Assembly: GCA_002900995.3 (NCBI GenBank)
Contig: CM035312.1
Coordinates: 2,775,582-2,839,581, forward strand
Source: Ganoderma boninense
Lineage: Eukaryota; Basidiomycota; Agaricomycetes; Polyporales; Polyporaceae
Direction of reading: 5' to 3'
DNA length: 64,000 nucleotides
A model generated the notes under the pieces. It saw only the letters and a program-made list of their open reading frames with translations, was not told where the DNA came from and did not search any database. Shown here in pieces: positions 54,229 through 64,000 of the stretch (the first letter of the stretch is position 1; each line of letters begins with the position of its first letter). Position numbers and translations under genes: made by a program.

Positions 54229-56734
54229 CGCTGCACCGGGTTCGGGGGGCGTCGGACGGTCTGCTTGCCTGCTTGCTTGCTTGTTGTTGTGTGTCGGACT
54301 AGATCGGGTCCAGGACTCAGGAGGGGGTGTATGGGATGGGATAGGACGGGACACTGCTAGCGCTATCGGATTGCACTGTGAGTGTGTCCATTTGTCTCGG
54401 GGCCGGTGTGTAAAGGAGGCTGACGTCCCGTGGCCGGGTGCGCGCGCGCAGGTATCTCTGGATTAATGTCATTGTTAGCCATAATATCATGGAACACAAA
54501 CGCACTTGAGCTATTCTTGAACCCCCCTCCCGTGCTCGCGGCGGACACGGACATGGAGGTGGATCATGATGCAAGATGGCAATGACATGATGCCTCGGCC
54601 TGGCCAGCGGGAGCGTCCGGTATTCCTGGGTTAGCCTCCGGGAGGTCCCGGGAGGAGTCATGCTCACGGCTGCCGTGCGCGTGCACGACCGTGATGGTCA
54701 TAGAGGCCCGGAGAGACGGCTGCACGGGACGAGTACCAGACAGAGATGGTGAGGATAGCAGCGAGAGCGAGAGTGGTTCACGGCGAAAGGTGCGTGGTCC
54801 CAGCAGACTGCAGTCATAGTGTCGTGTTAGCAGGAAGGGGAAGAAGAGATTCTGTCCTTTAGGCTTCTGGCTTTATAGGCCCCCTGGCGGATGCGGCCCT
54901 CCGGTGCGTACACGTACTCACGCCACCTCGGTGCAATACCGAACCGTGGTCGGCCAGTGCCCCGGACGTTGGAGGGGGGCACTTTGCAGCACGGCCTCCC
55001 ATGCCTACTTATCTCTGTTCCGGCAAAACTAGTCCGTGCCCCGGGACGTTCCCTCTCGCACTCCGACGTCGTTGATCGGCTTGGCAATTCGTCCCATGTC
55101 AGCCCATGTCGGCCTTTCCGTCTCCTCCCCCTGTGACGTCAAGCCCTCTGAAACTGCTTTGCATCGCAACTGCGGTGTCCTGACGTTCCAACTTACAAGT
55201 GCTCAGCCAGGGGACGACAAGAGTCGGATCTTCGCTATGCTCTATGGAGTTACTTATGCACGGGGTTGAGATCACCCCGGCTACTGTACAAGATCTGGGT
55301 CACTTTTCGGTCTCGCCAAGGCCATCGGGTGTCTCTGCACTGGATTCCATGCGCCGCGACTTCGGCCGCCGTCCACACGCGTGTGGAGCACGTACGTACT
55401 CTTCAAAGCACCTTCACGAGGCCTAGGGTTATATGTAAACACAGTTGCTTCGAGATGCTTCGCCGGCGTAACCTGTCGGTTTACGTGCTGTCGAAGAGGA
55501 CGTTTCCTCGTGGAGCGGCGCCGGCCTTGGTACCCACTGCTGAGAGCCCGCTAGAAAGTATTTTGCTGTCGGTCTACCCCCGCGGGAGAAAGGCGGAGAT
55601 GGACACTCACTGCTCCAGATGCAGCACTATCTCCCCCGCAGGGGGAGGAGCGGGACATTGTAATTCCTAAGTGCAAGGCTATTTCTCCACGGCCTCGGCC
55701 GGGTTCTTTATACTCCCCCCCCGTACTTACAAGTGAAACAAAACTGGAATCTACAAATCTCCTCGTACGAATATCACACGACGTAGAATATGGTCGATCC
55801 GATCGTGCTGCTCCAGGCCTTGTCATGACACAGTAGGACAGTGGCCTCTGCGATCGGGGGCTGTGATTACTGTAAGCAATGTGCGGAAACCGATGACACC
55901 GAGATGGCTCTTCCGGTCAGAACCGCTGCGCATCGGTGTACGTTACCGTACATATGTCTGATTGACATTGCTTGCGGGCCGAGCGTCGAGGATCCTGACA
56001 GCATCCGCGTTGCATAAACTCGGTCGGGAGGAGCTGAATGTCAGAGATAAGTACATTTATTAGTGTGCCTGTGCAGTACTTGTAAGTACGTTGAGGCGTT
56101 CAGGGACCCGAGCGAGGCAATATTGAATCTGCCATTCGTGATGTGCGCATGCGGCTTGCCGAGCAAATCCGCCTTAGGCATGGCACGTATGTCAGGAAAA
56201 GGGCTCGGGGGCGAGTCCGTGGAAGACCTATGAGTTGAATGCCTTGACGACTACTTATATCGTCTTAATTGTAAGAATCGGAGGGTCCTGCAAGTTTGCA
56301 AGCAGCCGGCGCTGGGATAATATTGGGGTGGAGCGTGGTGGCTGAGGGGGAGGCGCTGGAGGAGACCTGCCAAGCGAAACTCGAACCTCGAATCGAAAGG
56401 GACATCCAATCACTATAAACTTCCCCATCGTCGTCCCACTCCCACCCACCCTCTTTGAGTCTACTCTCTCTCTCCCCTCTCCTCCCGCCACGACCCCCGA
56501 CGTCTCTGCACTGCAGCTCGTTACGGTCTAACTCCTTGCCGTCGTTTACGCCGTTCAAAGTCCTTGCTGCCCTGCTCTTTCCGGCAGTCCTCGCACCCAC
56601 ACACGACCCACAGCACTGCCAGCACCGCGCAGCCAGCAGACGACGCACTAAAGCCCAGACGCGTATACCAGCGGGACGCGACACGACACGACACACACGA
56701 CAACAGACGAATCCTGAACTGTGAACAGACGCCG
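54229..56734. other. 2.5 kb between the two SPT small-subunit paralogues
   Basis: Contains a GCTT/TTG simple repeat just after the first gene (about 54265-54290) and no recognisable gene. The last 300 bp are CT- and CA-rich leader sequence of the next gene. Confidence 0.45.
56406..56420 (+). promoter_or_regulatory. CCAAT and TATAAAC motifs upstream of SPT small-subunit paralogue B
   Basis: CCAAT at 56406 and TATAAAC at 56414 lie about 320 nt before the start codon and are followed by a long CT-rich leader. Their spacing is too close for both to be used classically; TATAAAC is the better candidate. Confidence 0.3.
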
Positions 56735-57513
56735 ATGACCGTCCAGGCCGCCAGCGCACACCCCGCCCCGGTCGCGGACCCCAACTACTACACGGCGGCG
56801 ATGTCGTACGCGGAGTGGAAGCGCGAGCCGACGACGATGGAGACCCTCTTCCGCCTGCAGCTGCCCTACCGCCCGCCGCGATCGCTCGTCGGCAAGTTCC
56901 TCTGGCGACGGAGGGTGTGGGTCGAGGTGACCTTCGCGCTATCCATGCTCGAGCCCTGGGAGAAGTTCCTCGTTCGTGAGTACCAATCGTCTTCTCCTCG
57001 TCTCTCAGTACCCCTTCCCCCATTTTCTCTCACTCCTCCTTCTCTCCCTCTCGCGCCCTCCCGCGCTCTTGTCCGCGCCCGCTATCTTTTTTCGTGGCGT
57101 TGGCATGCCGGACGGGAGCCGCGCGCGCAGTCCGTCTTGTTAGGGATTAGCACGCTAACTTATCTCCGTCATGTTCTCTGTCCCCCTTCCTTCCGGCCTC
57201 CATCGCCTCACTGCGCTCAATTCTCCATCGTTGGCCGGCTCCGACGTGGCATGGTGCGGTGCCCCCAGTGGTCGTCTTGTACCTCGCGCTCGGGCTCCTC
57301 ATCATGGCGACGACGCTCTATCTCCCGCACCACGTCGAGGTCATGAGCGCCCGCGCGGCGTACTACCTCTTCGGGCGCGACGCGGCGAGCGGCGTCGTCG
57401 CTGCGGGCGACCTCTTCCGCGGGGCGGTGAACGTCTCCCTGGCGTCCATCGCGAGCGCGGGCGAGTACGGCGCGAGTCTGGCCGGGTGGGCCAGCGCACG
57501 AGCAGAATTGTGA
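56735..57513 (+). CDS. Serine palmitoyltransferase small-subunit-like protein, paralogue B
   Basis: Exons 56735-56975 and 57269-57513 give 161 residues. The shared block begins SYAEWKREPTTMETLF and includes LPYRPPRSLVGKFLWRRRVW. The core motif is ALSMLEPWEKFLV with Met71 before LEPWE, then a TM helix (LVVLYLALGLLIMATTLYL) and AAYYLFG. The C-terminal extension of about 45 residues is Ala/Gly/Ser-rich. The intron is 293 nt, unusually long here, but sits at the same codon and phase as in paralogue A, so the two genes derive from one ancestor. Role as for paralogue A: small regulatory subunit in the first step of sphingolipid synthesis (inferred from motif). Confidence 0.72.
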
Positions 57514-59519
57514 GCTGTGATGGAACGGGAGCCGGGATTTGGTTTTTGGAATTGGAACGTGGGGCTTGTCGGGATCGCCAACCGATCCCGACTTGCAGTC
57601 TAGCCAAGTAACTATATGGTGCGTCTGTACGTATGTGTGCGATCGGAGCTAGAGGGGGCTGACAATTTCACTTGGACAGATACGTCCAGCTAATGAAGTT
57701 CACTCTGTGTAGAGATACCCACCTCGGCGACGCGCGCGCGGCCGCGCCTCGTATTCGTAGATATATCAATGTCGCCGCCTGCCGCAGGCCATGGCCCATT
57801 GCCACTATTGCACTGTGTGGGAACGTCCTCAAATTGTCGTCCGCCATCTGTCACGGACGTGCGTGTCCCATTCGAGAAGAAGGTGCTTCAACCATTGTCA
57901 GGGAAGTTCAACAAACGCCGCGAAGTCATGAGAAGAGCCGAGAATCAGGATGGAACTTCATACCGGTCTCAGTAAGGCGGGACGGGGGATCACCGCTGGG
58001 GTGCCTAGGCCGCCCTGCCCGGTACGCTGTGTCTAGGTCGCTCCTGCCTGTCAACGGCGCTGGAGCTTTGCTCCCATCTGGGAGACAGTCTCAGGGCGGC
58101 GGCGACGTTGATGCTAGGAGCCTCAGGCCTCAGCAGGAGGTGTGGAGTCTGGACCGTGTGGTGGCTGGCATTGCGCGGGGCATGTCTCGTCAGGTACCTC
58201 GGGCCCACCTTCGGAGGCACGTTCGTACTCACGCGGCGGCAGTACTGTAGTGCATTCCATCTTTCAAATGCTGGTGGAAAGACGCCGCGGCGTTCTTGTT
58301 CTGTTCTATGGGGACTTCCACGGTGCGTGTTATCCCCGAGTGCGAGCGCTGATCCACGACTCACGAGTGCACTGGTAGGGGGGCCATGGTCATCGCGAAC
58401 AGTTGCGTGTTTGATGCTGTATGGCTGATGTGGGTGGCTTTTTACATGTTTCTCCCTCCACATGTTCACTAGCACATAGACAAGATTGTCCTAGAGAAAT
58501 ATCGTATCGAGGCCTCGTGGTGCTTAGGTTTGGTCCCTCCACGCTGAGTGACTACCACTCCGCCCTACTTATACATTCTCTGGTCGTGCGGGACATGGGG
58601 AAGGGGGTAGTTGAGCTGGGGTTCGAGACCCCCGCAACTAGGGGTAGTATGAGACGGAGATGAACGTTCAATGTTGTGCCAGGTGATGTCTCAGGCCTCA
58701 GGCCTCAGGCTTCCCCCGTCACGAGTTCTACGCTTTCCGTGACTTGGCGCCGCCCTCGTCTCGCTTGTAGTGACTGACAAGCGCGTTTCTGCGTGCCTTT
58801 ACTCAGGGACTGCGCGTCCGAATGTCGCTCTTGGCAGGATGCTTGGAACGACGAAGAGAACGCTTCACTCGCTTCAATTCCTTTGCCGCGGCGGGAACGC
58901 GAGGAGACGAGCGTCAACGTTGCCATTTTAAGAGGTCATCCTGATGCGGCGAAGCACGGCACCCAATCTCCGCAGCAGCCAAGTTGGAACTCGACCGCTC
59001 CCACCCCTGAAGTACTATTTGCGGAGTCCGCGCGCCCTACTCGCGCTGCTATGGTGACTGCGGACAACAACATGATGTAACATGCGCGGAGCAAGCCTTC
59101 AACGGACGCCGTGCTTGGGCCTTGGTAAGTGACGAGTTCAATTTTCAAGGGTAACGCGCCGAGCATTTCATTCAATCGCCGCCGTTCTACAGCGTTGCTG
59201 CGTAGAATCCGGAAGCAGATCGCAGGTCGGCTGCTTGCACGGAGTGATAGTAATAGCGCGCCCGGTGCCAGGTCCCGCCCTTCGTGAGCGCGCATGCGGT
59301 ATATCCATACATAAGAGCTCGTTGCCCGACGTTGGGTGCCTCTTTATCTCTGCCCCTGGCAGCCAGCCAGCTCCCGTCACCCTCCTCCGCCCTTTCTGCT
59401 CCCTCTCGTTGCGCCCTGAGCTCGCAGTCTTTTTCACCTACGTTCACTCTTTCAGCTGCTCCTGGGTCACACACGCTCCTTCAACCTCTCGATCGTTACT
59501 TTTCGCGCTCTAGGCAATC
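57514..59519. other. 2 kb without recognised gene
   Basis: Several 80-190 codon frames overlap on both strands without motifs. A triple CTCAGGC repeat lies near 58689-58710. Close to 59519 the DNA becomes the CT-rich leader of the GH128 gene. Confidence 0.4.
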
Positions 59520-60815
59520 ATGAAGTTCTCTGCGGCACTCGTATCTATCGCTCTCCTCACTACGTCCGCGCTCGCGGCGCCCATGAACGTCAAGAAGCGC
59601 TGCCGCGCGAGGACGTCTTCTGCGGTCGCCACGACGAGCACCGCGGCCCTCGCGGAGTCCACCACGGCGGTGGCTTCGACGACTAAGGTAGCTGCCACCA
59701 CGTCTAGCGCCACCAAAGCCGCGTCGACAACCAAGGCTACCACTGAAGCAACGACCAGCAGCAAGGTCGCGACGACCACCAAGGCTTCGTCCAGCAGCAA
59801 GGCCGCGACAACTACTAAGGCGTCCACCAGCAGCAAGGCTGCGACCAGCTCAACGTAAGTCCGCTTCGATCGTGATGATGATTCACAACCTGATTGTGGC
59901 GACAGGCACACGTCCTCTGCGGCTGCATCAACCTCGACGTCCTCCGGCATCAAGCGTGGCCTGTCTTACAACGATGTCTCTCTGACTAAGGGCTTCAGCA
60001 CGAGGTGAGCATCCATCATAGTAAGATTATCGGGCGAGATTCCAGGGTTGCTGAAAAAGCTGCTTCTAGCAAGGTGTCCTGGGCCTACAACTGGTACTCC
60101 CAGTCCGGCGGCTCCCTCGCCTCCGGCATTAACTTCTTCCCCATGCTCTGGGGTGGCGACGCCTCGCACACCGCGACCTGGCTGGTGGACGCCAAGGCTG
60201 CCATCGCAGCGGGCAGCACCCATCTTCTTTTGTGAGTGCGCGCCCCCTGCGCGTCCGACGCATCGCATCGCACCGCTCACTAATAAGTTGATATCAACGC
60301 ACGCATCTCCGCGCGTCCGCAGCCTGAACGAGCCCGACCTCTCGTCGCAGTCGAACGTCGAACCGGCCGCGGCCGCGCAGCTCTGGATGACATACATGCA
60401 GCCCTTCGCGGGCCAAGCAACGCTCGTCGGGCCGGCGATCACCAACGGGGGCGCGCCCATGGGCACGACGTGGCTGGACAACTTCATGGACGAGTGCGAC
60501 AAGCTCGGGTGCCAGGTCGACGCGATCGCGGGCCACATCTACGGGTCCGCGTCGGACGCGGACTACTACAAGACGTACATCACGAGCCTGGGCAGCCGCT
60601 ACTCGGGGAAGCCGCTGCTGATGACGGAGATCGGCGTGAGCGACACGAGCACGTCCGTCGCGGACCAGACTGCGCTCATCGACGCGCTCGTGCCGTTCCT
60701 CGACGGGCTCGACACCGTCACGCACTACGCGTGGTTCATGGCCGCCGCGGACCTGCTTGTGGACGCGGACGGGAGCCTGAACGCCCTTGGGGAGGCGTAC
60801 GAGAACGCTGCGTAG
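59520..60815 (+). CDS. GH128 (Asl1-like) beta-1,3-glucanase with Thr/Ser-rich stalk
   Basis: Exons 59520-59854, 59906-60004, 60070-60231, 60323-60815 sum to 1089 nt, 362 residues. A signal peptide (KFSAALVSIALLTTSALA) is followed by a region of about 100 residues made of degenerate repeats such as ATTTKASSSSKA, expected to be heavily O-glycosylated. A GIKRG dibasic site precedes the catalytic domain (SYNDVSLTKGFS). The domain shows VSWAYNWYS, the acid/base Glu in FLNEPDL (about 202), HIYGSASD and the nucleophile Glu in LLMTEIGVSD (about 301). GH128 enzymes cleave beta-1,3-glucan and in basidiomycetes act on the fungus's own wall. The gene looks intact. Confidence 0.9.
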
Positions 60816-61274
60816 ACGGCTGCGCGCCGCCCATCCGCCTGGCTTGGTTTTTTATCCCTGCTTCATCCCTCTTGGATTTCATGTGGATTTGGATGGTCAC
60901 CTGGCGAGCGCGCCGGTATCGTCCGCATGAGGTGGCCTGCGTACAGGTTACATATCGTATTCTTCAGTCTATGGGCGAGGCCCCCAACCGTTCCACAGTG
61001 CATGTAGATACATGGCGATGCGGCTTGACCGCAGTGATCGATAGCAGTCTTTCAAACAAAGCATGTGTGTCTATGCTGGATGCGAGGACGCTCTTCAAAT
61101 TCGCTCCACAACGTGAACTACATCCTGCGATCTCAGCCCAACACATGATATTTCACAAACATGTTACAAGCGTCTAGCGTCTTACTAGCCTACGGCGTGC
61201 ACCCCGTCAGTGTACCTGACTCGAAGGACTGCGACGCGGAATTGCAAAATACAATCTCGTCGGGCCGACTATGC
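60816..61274. other. Convergent intergenic region
   Basis: Between the 3' ends of the GH128 gene (+) and the double-psi barrel gene (-). No gene seen; it must contain both polyadenylation regions. Confidence 0.5.
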
Positions 61275-61816
61275 TCAAAGAAGGGTCCACGTAATGTTGT
61301 GCAAGGTGCCGACACTGAGCGGTGCGAGATGCTTGAACGCCGTGGGGCTGAGTTCGACGCTGCCGACCTTACACTTGGAGGCGGAACAGGTCTCGACGAC
61401 CTTGACGGTGACCGACTTCTTCTTGTATGTCACCTTCAGCTTGCGGCCACACATCGGGTTCCTGCCACGAGTATGGCGTTAGTCCAGATGTTGATGAAGG
61501 GAGCAAACATGCAAAGAGAATATGATGGCGTTCGAAGGATGAACTGCATACTCACAAGTGGGGGTCGGAGCCAGCGCCGGGGAAGTTGTTGATGGTGTGC
61601 GCGTCGACGGCGACGACAAGCTCGGCGGCCGTGCTGAAAACCCCGCAGGAGCCGAGGCCGGGGTCATAGGTGGTGGCTACTCGAAGGAAGGCGTTAGGGT
61701 ATTTTACGAGGCAGACAGACAGATGGAGAGATGCTAACCATCACCACCCTTCTCGGTGAGGGCGAAGCCAGATGTGCAGCGGAAAGGGCGAAGATGAGGA
61801 CGGTGGTGAAGCGCAT
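61275..61816 (-). CDS. Secreted expansin-like / RlpA-type double-psi beta-barrel protein
   Basis: Exons in gene order: 61816-61739, 61676-61556, 61461-61275. A signal peptide (RFTTVLIFALSAA) is followed by TTYDPGLGSCGVF, then VVAVDAHTINNFPGAG, NPMCGRKLKVTYKKKSVTVKV, VETCSASKC and VELSPTAFKHLA. These are the conserved blocks of fungal small DPBB proteins, with Cys pairs for disulfides. The first exon is one base short: as sequenced, the signal-peptide frame does not connect to the mature domain, and one extra base near 61776 (GCTGCACA) restores it. The protein would then be about 128 residues. These proteins bind or loosen cell-wall polysaccharides; the enzymatic role is uncertain. The TATA motif lies 79-86 nt upstream. 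Confidence 0.85.
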
Positions 61817-61894
61817 GTTGCTCAAGCGAAGAAAATAAAGCTGGGGAGAAGGCGAAAGGGAAATACGAATGGAGTTTCGATTGTCCTGAGAGGG

Positions 61895-61902
61895 TTTATA
61901 TA
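61895..61902 (-). promoter_or_regulatory. TATA box of the double-psi barrel gene
   Basis: TATATAAA on the minus strand, 79-86 nt upstream of the start codon at 61816. Confidence 0.5.
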
Positions 61903-63448
61903 TCTTGTCCATAACCGTGCCCGTGCATCGATATTCGTGGAAATTGGGATGCTAGGTGCACGCGGACGCACAGGCACCAACAAGACTCGCTCAGACTGGA
62001 ATCCCTGACATTCTATGACTGGACTGTGCGACATACCTTGTCAATGCAATCACGATGTGGAGACACTGCGCCTGCGGTGTTGGCTAGCGGACGACTTCAA
62101 CCTGTTCATGTCCAGCTGCGCAAGTTCAGAGCCTTGCGCGGATATTGGACATAGTATGGATAGCCCTACTGATGATGGGGCGAATCAGAGTATGCGGTCG
62201 GGACTGATCAAATGTACCAGGGAGGGTTCCACAGGGGTTAAGGCACAACGCTGTACGAAGATTTTGGGAATTATGGAGTTGTTGAAGTTGGACACCAGCC
62301 ATGTCCTTCCTATTCATGCGAGTGTCGATATTCAATAACGGTGCAAGAGACTTGTGGATAAAGCACCTACTTTGGGTGGCGCTGCATTTGCTTCAAGGCC
62401 GTGCATAAATTACGATCCTAGGGACTGCGGTCGCTATCGAGGCATGACTCCCCAGTGTGCAAACGCGTTGGCCGCACGGCGAGAATGCATAAAGGCTTTC
62501 AAATGAGTCTGTGAGCGTTGAGATGCAATTGAATATGCGAAAGACTGCAGGAATGCACACAATACAGGTTACTAAAAGGTTATCAGACTCAGCTTGAAGT
62601 GTGAGCGGAAGGGTACATACAAGAAGTGATTCAGCCTGTGCAATGTCAATATAATGGCCATATAGTCAGCAGAATTCAAATTAGCATCTCAGTGCGGGCT
62701 TTGCGCCTGCACATGTTCAAGTTATGATGGCCAACAAGGGGAACTGCCAGCATCTATCCTGGCCTGTGTGCTGATCTCACGTACCGCTTTAGGCTATGCG
62801 CGACATAAGCCTGAGGCTGTGCGACCATCACCAACGGGTTTCTTGCGTGCATACTGCAGACTGATGGTAGGTCCTACTGAATATCCTCGCATGGGGTAAA
62901 GTTGAAGTTGGGTCGGAGGACGTCGTTGGAGCAGAGCTCTCAGCTCTGGTCGGGAGAAATCGGACTTAACACACGCCAAATAAGGCAAAGCAAGCGCCAA
63001 CACTTGCGCCGCACTCTCCGACGGGCGTCCAAGCTGTTCCCAACCACCATGAGGCTCTACTTACTGCTAACTTTTGAACGTTGGAACCCCAGGATATCAA
63101 GTCCCGCCCCTCGAGAGATTTCTTGCTTCTGAGGTTCAAGGCGTCTATGAATTTAGCGGACTTCATGGGTTCCAAGCTGTGTTCGTGGGTACACGGCAAT
63201 GGGTCTGCACATGACACGTCTAATTCTCATCTTAAGCAGCAGGACACATTTTAGACTACTGTACCGACAAAGTTGCATGGAGTCCAAGTGACCCACGGCA
63301 GCCATGACTGCGGACCGTCGCCGGTGGGTAGGATCTCACGGTTCGTTGGACCCGTTCACATGACCGAGCTTTCCTTATCTCTGTCCATATCGCAGCTGCT
63401 CCTGTCTCTCGGTCAAGTCTCAACATCATCGTACAGTGCAACCACCAC
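61903..63448. other. No gene recognised
   Basis: AT-richer sequence with only short frames on both strands. The last 150 bp are the likely promoter of the carboxypeptidase gene. Confidence 0.5.
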
Positions 63449-64000
63449 ATGGAGATACTCCTGTCCGGTCTACTGGGCTACGCCATCCTTGCCTCTAGCG
63501 CAGCGGGCCTGTCCTTCGGAGGACAGAATGCTTTCAGCGCCTATGACGACGGGCTCTTCACGCCCGTCGGAGATCTCAGTGCACTTTCGACCACGAAATT
63601 CACGACGTTGAGCCACCCTGCGTTTTCGCGCCACAAAGTGCGCGTCAAGCAGTCGCAATTCTGCGACGGATCGGTGCGGTAAGCGCTGTTATGCCCTCCT
63701 ACGATCGAAGCGATGAAGCCTGATCCTCGTCCCTGCCTGCATTCAGAGCATACACAGGATACATAGACATCGAGGCGCGGCACCTCTTCTTTTACTTCTT
63801 CGAGTCCCGCCGCGACCCCGATACCGACGACGTCATCTTCTGGACTAATGGCGGTCCGGGAGCATCGTCGACCATGGGCTTGTTCATGGAACTCGGTACG
63901 CTGTTTAGCGCACTATTGGCAAGGGTCGACGTCGGTCGTCGGCTGACGCACAGCTAGGGCCTTGCAGAGTGACAAACTTGACGGAGACCGAGCCACACCC
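63449..64000 (+). CDS. Serine carboxypeptidase (peptidase family S10), 5' part
   Basis: Exons 63449-63678, 63747-63895 and 63958 onward; the gene runs off the window. A signal peptide ([19 protein letters not shown]) is followed by a propeptide-like stretch and the S10 start: [20 protein letters not shown], then [25 protein letters not shown]. The NGGPG oxyanion motif is present, but the usual following Cys is Ala. The catalytic Ser, Asp and His lie beyond the window. It is likely a vacuolar or secreted carboxypeptidase. Confidence 0.88.

Noticed and set aside
58604..58640. tRNA-like T arm (GGGGTTCGAGACCCC) with a small stem TAGTTG/CAACTA
   Set aside because: Only a short hairpin forms; no D arm, anticodon arm or acceptor of tRNA length can be folded upstream.
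1..64000. CRISPR arrays, bacterial operons, ribosome-binding sites, rRNA genes
   Set aside because: The window is a spliced fungal genome segment; no regularly spaced repeats or rRNA-like sequence were seen.

Overview
This is a eukaryotic window, most likely from a wood-inhabiting Agaricomycete (a polypore-type basidiomycete). Genes are split by many 47-75 nt introns (mostly GT-AG, at least two GC-AG). Several products belong to families typical of these fungi: a DUF6534 seven-TM protein, an adenylate-forming reductase, a GH128 glucanase, an expansin-like double-psi beta-barrel protein and a Ngaro-type tyrosine-recombinase retrotransposon. All gene models were spliced by hand. For most of them the exon lengths sum to a whole number of codons.

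Layout. 1.3-4.6 kb: an O-methyltransferase with a long disordered tail. 8.8-33.9 kb: a three-gene module, aldo-keto reductase (AKR, -) / DUF6534 7-TM protein (-) / adenylate-forming reductase (AFR, +), present twice. Copy 1 (about 9.7-23.9 kb) carries a 4.94 kb Ngaro element and stops at a 100-N gap. Copy 2 (about 24.0-33.5 kb) starts on the other side of the gap and has the empty insertion site. Because each copy is cut at the gap, this is either a tandem duplication or, more likely in my view, two haplotypes of a dikaryon joined in one scaffold.

35-45 kb holds core cell-biology genes: a BEM46-type alpha/beta hydrolase, a small secreted hydrophobic protein, and two ER-associated-degradation factors in divergent orientation (a Cue1-like CUE-domain protein and a Ubx2/FAF2-like UBA-UAS-UBX protein). 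48.7-51.7 kb is an FAD monooxygenase cut by a 1.23 kb element with imperfect terminal inverted repeats. 53.7-57.5 kb has two paralogous small proteins with the LEPWE signature of the serine palmitoyltransferase small subunit. 59.5-64 kb is a secretome stretch: a GH128 glucanase with a Thr/Ser-rich stalk, a double-psi beta-barrel protein and the start of a serine carboxypeptidase.

How genes may work together. AFR (carboxylic acid to aldehyde) and AKR (aldehyde to alcohol) make a chemically coherent pair and could form a small biosynthetic locus with the membrane protein and perhaps the nearby O-methyltransferase. Bem46, Cue1, Ubx2 and the small SPT subunits all act at the ER or cortical membranes, but nothing shows co-regulation. 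Several otherwise intact genes are broken by single missing bases, often in short C/G runs, and the two module copies differ by many one-base indels. Much of the apparent frameshifting is therefore probably consensus error rather than gene decay.
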